From contig DATFPQ010000135.1 of the NCBI GenBank assembly GCA_035264765.1, forward strand, positions 1 to 9,023: DNA of 9,023 nucleotides, read 5' to 3'. Both the position numbers and the translations under genes were made by a program. Below the pieces are notes generated by a model. It saw only the letters and a list, made by a program, of their open reading frames with translations, made no database searches and was not told the origin of the DNA. Origin of the DNA: DATFPQ01 sp035264765 (GTDB taxonomy: Bacteria; Actinomycetota; Actinomycetes; Actinomycetales; Angustibacteraceae). Of this stretch, positions 1-5,927 are shown piece by piece. Each line of letters opens with the position of its first letter. The stretch's first letter is position 1.

Positions 1-366
1 CACGACAACGACGAGCAGACCGGCCACCCGCCGGCGCGCGGCGAGCACGCCAGCGGTCGCTGCCGCGAGGGCGAGCACGACCGCGATGCCGCCGAGCAGG
101 ACCTGCTTGTCATGCGTGCCGAAGGCGCTCACCGCGAGGTCCTTGAGCCAGCGCGGCGTCCGGTCGATGAAGGCGCCACCAACCGCCACGACGGGCGACG
201 GCGTCCCTCCGGCCCGGCCGGTGCGCACGAGCAGCGCGGCCGCGAGCTCGGCCACGCCGATCGTCACCGCGCCTGCCACCAGCCCCATCACCGGTGGCCA
301 CCAGCGGTGGCGGTCCGGATGCGGCGGCCCTGCCGTCACGGCCGCCGGCGCGGACGTCGTGGTCAC
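1..366 (-). CDS. N-terminal part of membrane-anchored sulfite-oxidase-like molybdopterin oxidoreductase (partial)
   Basis: The minus-strand frame is open from a GTG at 366-364 to the window edge, giving 122 codons with no stop. A short Pro/Ala-rich, presumably cytoplasmic head comes first. A hydrophobic helix follows at about residues 26-47, then a conserved-looking loop with FIDRTPRWLKDLAVSAFGTH (residues 67-85 or so), a second helix at about 88-109, and the start of a third at the edge. From memory, this pattern of a multi-helix anchor with an 'IDxTPxxxKxxAxxxFGTxDK' loop heads actinobacterial sulfite-oxidase/YedY-like molybdopterin proteins. The catalytic Mo-binding domain would lie outside the window, so that assignment is inference. 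The gene follows rdgB by 119 nt on the same strand. A GATGCT hexamer 6 nt before the GTG may be a weak -10 box. It could instead be another membrane protein sharing only this anchor. Confidence 0.6.
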   Translation of the reverse strand, partial: MTTTSAPAAVTAGPPHPDRHRWWPPVMGLVAGAVTIGVAELAAALLVRTGRAGGTPSPVVAVGGAFIDRTPRWLKDLAVSAFGTHDKQVLLGGIAVVLALAAATAGVLAARRRVAGLLVVVV

Positions 367-372
367 GCTCTC

Positions 373-378
373 AGCATC
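373..378 (-). promoter_or_regulatory. possible -10 box before the partial membrane oxidoreductase gene
   Basis: GATGCT reads on the minus strand and is followed by 6 nt and the GTG at 366. The spacing matches the TAnnnT boxes before clpS and pncB in this window, but the first base is G instead of T. No -35 element is evident. Weak call. Confidence 0.25.
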
Positions 379-456
379 ACACGCCGTCGGCCCCGTGACT
401 GTCCTCGAACCGAAGCCGCCAGGGCGGTCTCGTGGTGATCGCAACCTGGGCCGGTT

Positions 457-478
457 GGCGAGCTTTCGAAGGCTTGCT
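457..478. repeat. imperfect 22-bp palindrome just after the rdgB stop
   Basis: The stretch is centred on TTCGAA at 465-470. Its arms pair on the plus strand with three G-T wobbles. In minus-strand RNA, the sense of rdgB, those wobbles become A-C mismatches, and no T-tract follows. It starts 7 nt after the rdgB stop, where a terminator would be expected, but it is too weak to call one. Nothing else stands out in the 119-nt gap 367-485. Confidence 0.3.
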
Positions 479-485
479 CGGCGGC

Positions 486-1151
486 TCAGCCGCGCAGGAC
501 GTCGAGGAGGGCCGGCGCGATGGCGCGCAGGGCCCGGCTGCGGTGGCTGATGGCGTTCTTCTCGTCCGGCTCCAGCTCGGCGAGCGTCCGGGCGTCGCCG
601 TCCACCCGCAGGACCGGGTCGTACCCGAAACCGTTGTCACCACGAGGGGCGCGTTCCAGACTCCCCCTGAGGTGGCCCAGCTCGACGTGCTCGACGCCAC
701 CAGGGTGCACCAGCGCGGCGGCGCACACGAACCCGGCCGCGCGGTGCTCGTCGGGGACGTCCGCGAGCTGGGCGAGCAGCAGCTCCAGGTTGGCGCGGTC
801 GTCCCCGTGCCGCCCGGACCAGCGTGCGGAGAAGATGCCGGGGGCGCCGCCCAGGACGTCGACCACGAGCCCGGAGTCGTCCGCCAGCGCCGGCAGGCCG
901 GTGGCCTCGGCGACCGCGCGGGCCTTGAGCAGTGCGTTCTCCTCGAACGTCACCCCGGACTCCACGACGTCCGCGACGTCGGGAAAGGCGTCGACGCCCA
1001 CGACGGCCCGGTCGAGATCGACGTCCGCGCCCTCCGCGGCCAGCGAATCGGCCAGGATCGCCCGCAGCTCGACAACCTTGTGCCGGTTGCGGGTAGCCAG
1101 CACCAGCCGGGCGCCGTCGGGCACGGAGCCGCGGTGCGGCGACGGGCTCAC
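486..1151 (-). CDS. rdgB: dITP/XTP pyrophosphatase (RdgB/HAM1 family)
   Basis: This cytosolic housekeeping enzyme hydrolyses dITP, ITP and XTP to monophosphates plus pyrophosphate, keeping deaminated purines out of DNA and RNA. The 221-residue product carries the family motifs in order: LVLATRNRHK (16-25, nucleotide binding), TFEENALLKARA (68-79), LADDSGL (89-95, with the metal/catalytic acidic pair), GAPGIFSARW (102-111), GDNGFGYDP (171-179) and EKNAISHRSRA (197-207). Length is slightly above the usual 195-205 because of about 14 extra N-terminal residues. The GTG at 1151 overlaps the rph TGA as GTGA, which favours coupled translation from that start. A GTG at codon 10 would give a length nearer the family norm. 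It is the last gene of the murI operon, as in M. tuberculosis (Rv1341). Confidence 0.96.
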   Translation of the reverse strand: MSPSPHRGSVPDGARLVLATRNRHKVVELRAILADSLAAEGADVDLDRAVVGVDAFPDVADVVESGVTFEENALLKARAVAEATGLPALADDSGLVVDVLGGAPGIFSARWSGRHGDDRANLELLLAQLADVPDEHRAAGFVCAAALVHPGGVEHVELGHLRGSLERAPRGDNGFGYDPVLRVDGDARTLAELEPDEKNAISHRSRALRAIAPALLDVLRG

Positions 1152-1915
1152 GCCGCCCCCGACGGCGCCTGCAGGGCTGCCCGCTGCAGCTCGGTGAGAA
1201 CGCCGCAGCCGAGCGTCGCCAGGTCGAGCAGGTCGTCGAGCAGGGCCCGGTCGAACGCCTGCCCCTCTGCGGTCCCCTGGACCTCGACGAAGCGCCCGTC
1301 GCCGGTCATCACGACGTTCATGTCCGTGCCGGCCTTGACGTCCTCCTCGTAGCAGAGGTCCAGCAGCGGGCGGCCGCCGACGATCCCTACGCTCACGGCG
1401 GCGATCGAGCCGGTCACCGGCTGCGCCTTCTTGGCCACCAGCCCGGCGGCGCGCGACCGCTCGACGGCGTCCACCAGGGCGACGTAGGCACCGGTGATCG
1501 CAGCCGTGCGGGTGCCACCGTCCGCCTGGAGCACGTCGCAGTCGAGGACGACGGTGTTCTCGCCCAGCGCCTTGGTGTCGACCACGGCGCGCAGGCTGCG
1601 GCCCACCAGTCGGCTGATCTCGTGCGTGCGTCCGCCGATCCGGCCCTTCACCGACTCGCGCTCGCTGCGCGTGTTGGTGGCGCGCGGCAGCATGGCGTAC
1701 TCGGCGGTGACCCAGCCCTGCCCGCTGCCCTTGCGCCAGCGCGGCACACCGGCCGTGAAGGACGCCGCGCAGAGCACCCGCGTGCGCCCGAACTCGACGA
1801 GCACGCTGCCCTCGGCGTGGTCGAGCCAGCCGCGGGTGATCCGCACCTCGCGCAGCTCGTCCACGGCGCGGCCGTCGGGGCGGAGGCGTTCGTTAGGCGC
1901 GGGAGTGATCGACAT
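1148..1915 (-). CDS. rph: Ribonuclease PH (tRNA 3'-end phosphorolytic exoribonuclease)
   Basis: RNase PH trims the 3' trailers of tRNA precursors by phosphorolysis, releasing nucleoside diphosphates, and works as a hexameric ring. The 255-residue product is near family length. It shows RPDGRA at 12-17, the HAEGSVLVEFGRTRVLC block (33-49), GWVTAEYAMLPRAT (67-80), the Arg-rich SVKGRIGGRTHEISRLVGRS stretch (88-107) with R92 and R96, DCDVLQADGGTRTAAITGA (125-143, phosphate and RNA binding), and DLCYEEDVKAGTDMNVVMT (186-204) with the acidic metal-site residues. The ATG at 1915 lies 10 nt after the preceding gene's TAG, with a GAGGG just upstream as a close Shine-Dalgarno. About 10 residues precede the usual MRPDGR-like start, so a slightly later start cannot be excluded. 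The end overlaps rdgB by 4 nt. Confidence 0.97.
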   Translation of the reverse strand: MSITPAPNERLRPDGRAVDELREVRITRGWLDHAEGSVLVEFGRTRVLCAASFTAGVPRWRKGSGQGWVTAEYAMLPRATNTRSERESVKGRIGGRTHEISRLVGRSLRAVVDTKALGENTVVLDCDVLQADGGTRTAAITGAYVALVDAVERSRAAGLVAKKAQPVTGSIAAVSVGIVGGRPLLDLCYEEDVKAGTDMNVVMTGDGRFVEVQGTAEGQAFDRALLDDLLDLATLGCGVLTELQRAALQAPSGAA

Positions 1916-1925
1916 GGCCCTCAGG

Positions 1926-2705
1926 CTAGACGTCGTACCGTGCCCCCGGCCGCGCGACGTCCAGTGGGCCGTCCCAGACCTGCCGGGCCTCCGCGAGGCT
2001 GACCGCCGGTTCGTTCCACGGCGGCCGGTGGGTCAGCACCAGCCGACCGACCCCTCCCGCGCGCACCACGCATTCCGCGGCCCGGCGTCCGGACAGGTGC
2101 ACGCCCGGCGCCGCGTCGCGGCCCTCCACATAGGCGCTGTCCGCGAGCACCAGGTCGGCGTCCCGACACAGGGGTGTGAGGGCCTCGCAGGCGTCGGTGT
2201 CGCCGGTGTAGGCCAGCACCCGTCCGCCGTGCTCGACGCGGAGCCCGTAGGCCTCGACCGGGTGCTCGACGCGGTACGGCGTGACGGTCAGCGGGCCGAT
2301 GCCGACCGGCTTGCCGTCGGACCAGGTCGACGCCGCGACGTGCGGCTCCATCCCCGGATCGGGCAGGTCGTACGCGCGTGCCAGCCGCCCGGCCGTGTCG
2401 GTGGGCCCCCAGACCGGGAGAACGCGGCCGGGCACGGCGCCGGGCGCGTGCTTGAGCATCACGTAGAGGCCACAGACGTCGAGGCAGTGGTCGGCGTGCA
2501 GATGGCTCAGCAGCACGGCGTCCAGGGTCATCGGGTCGACGTAGCGCTGCAGCGGGCCGAGCGCGCCGCTGCCGAGGTCGAGCGCCACCCGCCAGGTCCG
2601 CGGTCTGCCGTCGTCGTCGACGCCGTCGGCCTCGACCAGGTAGCAGGAGGCCGCCGACTCGGGCCCGGGCACCGAGCCGGAGCAGCCGACGACGGTGACC
2701 CTCAC
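1926..2705 (-). CDS. Metallo-beta-lactamase-fold hydrolase, likely cyclic-nucleotide phosphodiesterase (Rv1339-like)
   Basis: The 259-residue protein has the MBL/RNase Z-type metal site: SHLHADHCLD at 67-76 (H68, H70, D72, H73), VEHPVEAYG with H148, YTGDTD with D169, GVHLSGRRA with H203, and LTHRPPW with H226. Two zinc ions, or other divalent metals, are expected. The N-terminal MRVTVVGCSGSVPGPESA is typical of the actinobacterial branch found between murI and rph. In M. tuberculosis the gene in this exact slot, Rv1339, has been reported to degrade cyclic nucleotides, so the cAMP/cGMP function here is inferred from position and fold. The start is GTG at 2705, overlapping the murI stop as GTGA; the stop is 10 nt before rph. 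RNase Z itself is less likely, since the protein is shorter and differs in context. The general hydrolase call is firm and the substrate is not. Confidence 0.9.
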   Translation of the reverse strand: MRVTVVGCSGSVPGPESAASCYLVEADGVDDDGRPRTWRVALDLGSGALGPLQRYVDPMTLDAVLLSHLHADHCLDVCGLYVMLKHAPGAVPGRVLPVWGPTDTAGRLARAYDLPDPGMEPHVAASTWSDGKPVGIGPLTVTPYRVEHPVEAYGLRVEHGGRVLAYTGDTDACEALTPLCRDADLVLADSAYVEGRDAAPGVHLSGRRAAECVVRAGGVGRLVLTHRPPWNEPAVSLAEARQVWDGPLDVARPGARYDV

Positions 2706-3505
2706 ACCACCGCCCGGACCGGCTCGGCGACCCGTACCTCGGGCCCGAGGAAACGCCGTCCCAGCGCCGCGAAGGTGTGCGGGTCGCCGGTGGTCACGAA
2801 GCGGTGCTCCGGCTCGGGCAGCCCCGTCGGCCGGACCAGGTCGTTGCGCATGAGCTGGCGGTAGACGTCCTTGGCGGTCTCCTCGGCGCTGCTCACCAGG
2901 GTCACCAGGTCGCCGACGACGTAGGAGATGACGCCGGTCAGCAGTGGGTAGTGCGTGCAGCCGAGGATCAGCGTGTCGACGCCGGCCGCCACCACCGGGT
3001 CGAGGTACTCATGGGCCACGGCCAGCAGCTCCGGGCCGGAGGTGACCCCCGCCTCGACGAACTCGACGAACCGGGGGCACGCCTGGGTGGTCACCTTCAG
3101 GTGCGGCGCGGCGGCGAAGGCGTCCTCGTAGGCGCCGGACGCCTTGGTGGCCCGGGTGCAGACGACGCCGACGTGCCCGGTGCGGCTGGCCGCCGCGGCC
3201 CTCCGAACGGCCGGCCGGATCACCTCGACGACGGGCACGTCGTAGCGCTCGCGGGCGTCCCCGAGGACCGCGGCGCTTGCGGAGTTGCAGGCGATGACGA
3301 GCAGCTTGACGCCCTGGTCGACCAGCCCGTCCAGGCACTCGAGCGCGTACTCGCGCACCTGGGCGATCGGGCGCGGCCCGTACGGCTGGCGGGCCGTGTC
3401 GCCGAGGTAGAGCACCGGCTCGTGCGGCAGCTGGTCGAGGACGGCGCGGGCGACGGTGAGCCCGCCGTACCCCGAGTCGAAGATGCCGATGGGTGCGTCC
3501 GCCAC
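2702..3505 (-). CDS. murI: Glutamate racemase
   Basis: MurI interconverts L- and D-glutamate without cofactor and supplies D-Glu for the peptidoglycan stem peptide. The 267-residue product shows GIFDSGYGGLTV (8-19, with the D10/S11 acid pair), YLGDTARQPYGPR (33-45), IACNSAS (71-77, catalytic Cys73), EVIRPA (94-99) and ILGCTHYPLL (180-189, catalytic Cys183). The frame stays open far upstream (to 4768), but homology begins only at ADAPIGIFDSG. I therefore place the start at the GTG at 3505, which gives the usual 265-270 residue length. No Shine-Dalgarno is visible. A TAGGCT box ends 7 nt before this GTG, which suggests a leaderless transcript. It heads the murI-MBL-rph-rdgB operon and overlaps the next gene by 4 nt (GTGA). 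Confidence 0.96.
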   Translation of the reverse strand: MADAPIGIFDSGYGGLTVARAVLDQLPHEPVLYLGDTARQPYGPRPIAQVREYALECLDGLVDQGVKLLVIACNSASAAVLGDARERYDVPVVEVIRPAVRRAAAASRTGHVGVVCTRATKASGAYEDAFAAAPHLKVTTQACPRFVEFVEAGVTSGPELLAVAHEYLDPVVAAGVDTLILGCTHYPLLTGVISYVVGDLVTLVSSAEETAKDVYRQLMRNDLVRPTGLPEPEHRFVTTGDPHTFAALGRRFLGPEVRVAEPVRAVV

Positions 3506-3512
3506 GACGTCG

Positions 3513-3518
3513 AGCCTA
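3513..3518 (-). promoter_or_regulatory. -10 box of a probable leaderless murI promoter
   Basis: TAGGCT (consensus TAnnnT) reads on the minus strand and ends 7 nt before the murI GTG, so transcription would begin at or next to the start codon. There is no Shine-Dalgarno in between. The same hexamer lies 6 nt before pncB. No clear -35 is seen. Confidence 0.5.
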
Positions 3519-3563
3519 AGCCGCCCGCTGCCCTGCCACCGGCTACGGCGCGCGTGACACTCC

Positions 3564-3595
3564 CCACGTCGTGTGCTGTCCACGTCGTGTGCTGT
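3564..3595. repeat. tandem duplication of a 16-bp unit upstream of murI
   Basis: CCACGTCGTGTGCTGT occurs twice back to back, with no mismatch, at 3564-3579 and 3580-3595. Each unit contains CACGTCGTG, an imperfect 9-bp palindrome (CACG-T-CGTG), so two such sites lie 16 bp apart centre to centre. They are about 60-90 bp upstream of murI and about 175 bp upstream of the broken plus-strand gene. They could be paired protein-binding sites or a simple slippage duplication. Confidence 0.85.
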
Positions 3596-3623
3596 GCAGC
3601 GGTGCGTTCGGTTGGCACCCCGC

Positions 3624-3690
3624 TTGCGCACCCTGGGCGCCAACGTGGCAACGAGCACCGCGGCGACGACATTGGTTGCCACGTTGACGC
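3624..3690. repeat. hairpin repeat, copy A
   Basis: A 16-bp stem with one mismatch pairs 3637-3652 (GCGCCAACGTGGCAAC) with 3675-3690 (GGTTGCCACGTTGACG and a final C), around a 22-nt loop. The whole 67-nt unit aligns without gaps to 4821-4887; by eye 59 of 67 bases match, and 49 of 54 match across the hairpin. Copies A and B have the same orientation and lie on either side of the frameshifted AbiEi/DUF559 gene. There is no T-tract, so it is not an obvious intrinsic terminator. It is probably a dispersed palindromic element of this genome. Confidence 0.85.
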
Positions 3691-3768
3691 CATTCGGGCG
3701 CGGGGCGCATCGCTTCCTGTGGAGGACCACCGCGGCGAGGGCGGCGGCACGACGGGCAGGCTCGTTCG

Positions 3769-4735
3769 ATGGCTCGCCACGACCCCGACCGGACGACGGA
3801 GGCCTCGCTCGCGCAGGCCGGGGTGGTGGCCCGCTGGCAGGCCATCGCCGAGGGCTGGACCTCCGCGGAGGTGGCGCACCGCGTGCGCGCCGGTCGCTGG
3901 CGAGCGCTACACCCCGGCGTCTACGTAACGTCACCGGCCCGCTGGCGTGGCGGACACAGGCCTGGGCGGCGCTGCTCCACGCCGGACCGGGCGCCGCTCT
4001 GAGCCACCGGGCCGCGGCGTTCGAGCAGGGGCTCCTTGACGTCATCCCCGCCGGCGTCGACGTCATGGTCGAGCGCCACACCGAGTCACGAGTCGTCCCG
4101 GTGTGCGGCTGCACCGCAGCAGGCACCACCTGCGCCGGCGGCACCCGGCGTGCTCCCTGCCGCAAACCCGCCTGGAGGACACAGTCCTCGACCTGGTGGA
4201 GCAGTGTGATGCCGAGGACGACGTGGTCGGCTGGCTGACCCGCGCCTGCCAGCGTCGCCTGACGACGCCGCGTCGCCTTCGTCGGGCCGTCGCGCGACGC
4301 AGCCGCCTCCGGCACCGTCGCTTGGTGCACGAGGTCCTCGACGAGGTTGCCGACGGCGTCGCTTCGCCGCTCGAACGGCGTTACGCCCGCGACGTCGAGC
4401 GCGCGCACGGGCTTCCACGGTCGACGCGGAACGATCCCGTGGTGGCCGGGGGGATCCGCCGTTACCGGGACGTGCGGTACCGGCGGCAGCGGACGACCGT
4501 CGAGCTGGAGGGGCTGGCGTACCACCCCCACGACGAGTCGGCGCGGGACGACGCCCGCGACAACGCCGCCGTGCTCTCCGGCGACGCCGTGCTCCGCTAC
4601 GGCTGGGCGGCCGTGGCCGGTTCGCCGTGCGACGTCGCGGCCGAGGTCGCCGCCGTGCTCGGCGCCCGAGGCTGGACCGGCAAGCTCCGGCGCTGCTCGC
4701 CGTCCTGCGGCGCCGGCGCCCGTGCCACCGCGTGA
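3769..4735 (+). pseudogene. Frameshifted AbiEi-type wHTH / DUF559 (PD-(D/E)XK-like) protein gene
   Basis: Three frames read in turn resemble one protein. ATG 3769 to about 3922 encodes an AbiEi-antitoxin-like head with QAGVVARWQAIAEGWT and RVRAGRWRALHPGVYV. The next frame continues GPLAWRTQAWAALLHAGPGA and LSHRAAA to about 4100. A third frame runs from VRLHRSRHHLRRRHP to the TGA at 4735. It includes a DUF559-like nuclease region (SPLERRYARDVERAHGLP, RYRDVRY, TTVELEG, YHPHD, ARDDARDNAAVLSGDAVLRY). Family members from memory read VELDG where this has VELEG. Both frame changes fall on short duplications: ACGTA|ACGTC at 3923-3932 (+5) and GTGTG at 4101-4105 (+2). Removing 7 bases gives 320 codons including stop, with family-like joins GVYVTGPLAW and VVPVRLHRSR. 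The DNA cannot tell recent decay from sequencing error. The toxin-antitoxin role is uncertain; such solo genes are common in actinobacteria. Confidence 0.82.
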
Positions 4736-4755
4736 TGGCTCGTGCGTCAGAACGC

Positions 4756-4801
4756 GCCTTCGTGGCAACGGCTGTCCCTGCGACGAAGGCTGTTGCCACG
4801 A
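4756..4801. repeat. short hairpin related to the flanking repeats, with two competing pairings (copy C)
   Basis: Bases 4760-4772 (TCGTGGCAACGGC) pair with 4789-4801 (GCTGTTGCCACGA) as a 13-bp stem with one wobble, sharing the CGTGGCAAC core of copies A and B. A second perfect 8-bp pairing, GCCTTCGT (4756-4763) with ACGAAGGC (4783-4790), uses four of the same left-arm bases and two of the same right-arm bases, so the two stems exclude each other. It starts 20 nt after the broken gene's stop. Confidence 0.7.
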
Positions 4802-4820
4802 TCAGCCGCATTCGGCGGGT

Positions 4821-4887
4821 TCGCGCACCATGAGCGCCAACGTGGCAACGAGCACCGCAGCGGCGACGCTCGTTGCCACGTTGACGC
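4821..4887. repeat. hairpin repeat, copy B
   Basis: A 20-bp stem with one mismatch pairs 4834-4853 with 4868-4887 around a 14-nt loop. An outer GCACC (4825-4829) can also pair with GGTGC (4888-4892) across a 4-nt bulge. The stem begins 30 nt beyond the DUF2017 stop on the minus strand, so it could also act as a transcript end or stabiliser for clpS-DUF2017, although no T-tract follows. It is the better-paired of the two full copies. Confidence 0.85.
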
Positions 4888-4917
4888 GGTGCTGGCGCGT
4901 GCGGCGCGCCGGGCGGG

Positions 4918-5580
4918 TCAGCGCCCGCGCTCGTCCGGAAGGGCGGCGGCCATCGCCTCCACGAGCGTCTCCTGAAGCCAGGCGAGGAAGTCATACAGCG
5001 CCAGGGTCATCGCCAGCCGGCGTCCGGCGTCGGCTGCGGCCGTGGCCCCGCGCGCCGACTCGTCCGCCGCGGTGACCACCAGGTCGTCCGAGTCGTCCTC
5101 CGCCTCAGCGAGCCGCGCCGCGACCTGCTCCAGCAGCGCGTGGTCGTCGTCCGTGCGCAGACCCATCCGCTCCGCGAGCACCAGCCGGACGTCGGTGAGC
5201 GCAACCAGCCAGGCCTGCGCCTCCGTGTCGTCCAGGCGCAGCGGCGACGGGCGGGCCAGCGTGTCCAGGGCGACGCGCAGCCCGGAGCGCTTGCGGGCGC
5301 GCAGCTCTGACTCGGTGTAGCGGCGGAACTCGGCTGACGCCTCGGGGTCGTCGCGGTGCGCGTCCGGGAGCAGCCGGGCCAGCGCGGGGTCCTCGGGCGG
5401 GCGCACCGTCCTGCCGATGCCGACCAGCGCGGCGAGCGGGTCCTGCTCGGCCGGCTCGGACGCGGCGGGGTCCTCCAACAGGTCGTACACCTCGGTGAAG
5501 ACGTCGCGCAGCACGCGGCGCTCGTCGTCCCCGAGCCGCGCCCGCACGTCGTGCCGCGCCCGCCGGAAACCTCTGGTCAC
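4918..5580 (-). CDS. DUF2017 family protein, clpS-linked
   Basis: This 220-residue protein has no catalytic motif or membrane segment that I can see. It is rich in acidic residues, Ala and Leu and appears helical. Recognisable stretches are RLGDDERRVLRDVFTEVYDL (15-34), DPEASAEFRRYTESELRARK (78-97), the helix RLDDTEAQAWLVALTDVRLV, LAERMGLRTDD, and the C-terminal ALYDFLAWLQETLVEAM. This layout fits the actinobacterial DUF2017 family (Rv1332 in M. tuberculosis), whose function is unknown and which sits directly after clpS. The constant pairing suggests a link to ClpS/Clp proteolysis, but that is inference. The GTG start at 5580 is preceded by GAGGGAG (5591-5585), which overlaps the clpS stop codon and implies coupled translation. 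The gap to clpS is 9 nt. Confidence 0.88.
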   Translation of the reverse strand: MTRGFRRARHDVRARLGDDERRVLRDVFTEVYDLLEDPAASEPAEQDPLAALVGIGRTVRPPEDPALARLLPDAHRDDPEASAEFRRYTESELRARKRSGLRVALDTLARPSPLRLDDTEAQAWLVALTDVRLVLAERMGLRTDDDHALLEQVAARLAEAEDDSDDLVVTAADESARGATAAADAGRRLAMTLALYDFLAWLQETLVEAMAAALPDERGR

Positions 5581-5589
5581 GCCGCTCCC

Positions 5590-5880
5590 TCAGTCGTCCT
5601 TCTGCATCGTGGCCCACAGGCCGAAGCCCTGCAGCGCCTCCACGTGCCGCTCCATCTCCTCCCGGTCGCCGTTCGCGACGACCGCCCGTCCCTTGAGGTG
5701 GACGTCCATCATCAGCTTCTCGGCCTTGGCCTTGGAGTACCCGAAGTAGCTCTGGAAGACGTACGTCACGTACGACATCAGGTTCACCGGGTCGTTCCAC
5801 ACCAGCGTGACCCACGGCCGCACGACGCCGACCTCCGCGTCGCTGCGCGGGTCGTCGAGCTCGACCGGCGACGTGACCAC
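5590..5880 (-). CDS. clpS: ATP-dependent Clp protease adaptor ClpS
   Basis: ClpS binds proteins with destabilising N-terminal residues and hands them to the Clp AAA+ unfoldase (ClpC or ClpA with ClpP). The 96-residue product has a variable acidic N-terminal extension (1-22) and then the compact core. TLVWNDPVNLMSYV carries the N29/D30 pair of the N-degron pocket and M35 at the gatekeeper spacing. YFGYSKAKAEKLMMDVHLKG contains H61, equivalent to the pocket His. The end GFGLWATMQKDD is typical of actinobacterial ClpS. These positions align with E. coli Asn34/Asp35/Met40/His66. The GTG at 5880 is chosen because a TAGAGT box lies 6 nt upstream, giving a leaderless start. The gene is divergent from pncB and followed at 9 nt by DUF2017. 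Confidence 0.95.
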   Translation of the reverse strand: MVTSPVELDDPRSDAEVGVVRPWVTLVWNDPVNLMSYVTYVFQSYFGYSKAKAEKLMMDVHLKGRAVVANGDREEMERHVEALQGFGLWATMQKDD

Positions 5881-5886
5881 CGCACC

Positions 5887-5892
5887 ACTCTA
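5887..5892 (-). promoter_or_regulatory. -10 box of a probable leaderless clpS promoter
   Basis: TAGAGT (TAnnnT) on the minus strand, then 6 nt (GGTGCG), then the clpS GTG. No Shine-Dalgarno fits in the gap. Any -35 would fall near 5910-5915, overlapping the likely -35 region of the divergent pncB promoter. Confidence 0.5.
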
Positions 5893-5927
5893 GGCACTCG
5901 AGCCGAGACCGAGAACGCCGGAGGACC

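Noticed and set aside
432..1352. Long plus-strand open frames opposite rdgB and rph.
   Set aside because: They are antisense to two well-recognised enzymes with conserved motifs and show no domain of their own.
3637..3690. Hairpins A and B as CRISPR repeats or rho-independent terminators.
   Set aside because: There are only two full copies 1.1 kb apart with no spacer array, and neither stem is followed by a T-tract on either strand.
2702..4768. A 688-codon stop-free minus-strand frame that would give murI a 421-residue N-terminal extension.
   Set aside because: Glutamate racemase homology starts at ADAPIGIFDSG, and 267 residues is the normal length. The upstream part crosses hairpin repeats and the antisense of the broken gene and is Arg/Pro/Ala-rich low-complexity sequence, as expected for stop-poor high-GC DNA.
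3624..4887. An insertion sequence or transposon bounded by repeats A and B.
   Set aside because: The repeats are direct, not inverted, relative to each other; no transposase or integrase is encoded between them, and I see no target-site duplication.
4086..4994. A 302-codon minus-strand open frame across the pseudogene, the repeats and the DUF2017 end.
   Set aside because: It overlaps the real DUF2017 gene in another frame and encodes an Arg-rich composition with no recognisable domain; it is the antisense shadow of the AbiEi/DUF559 remnant.
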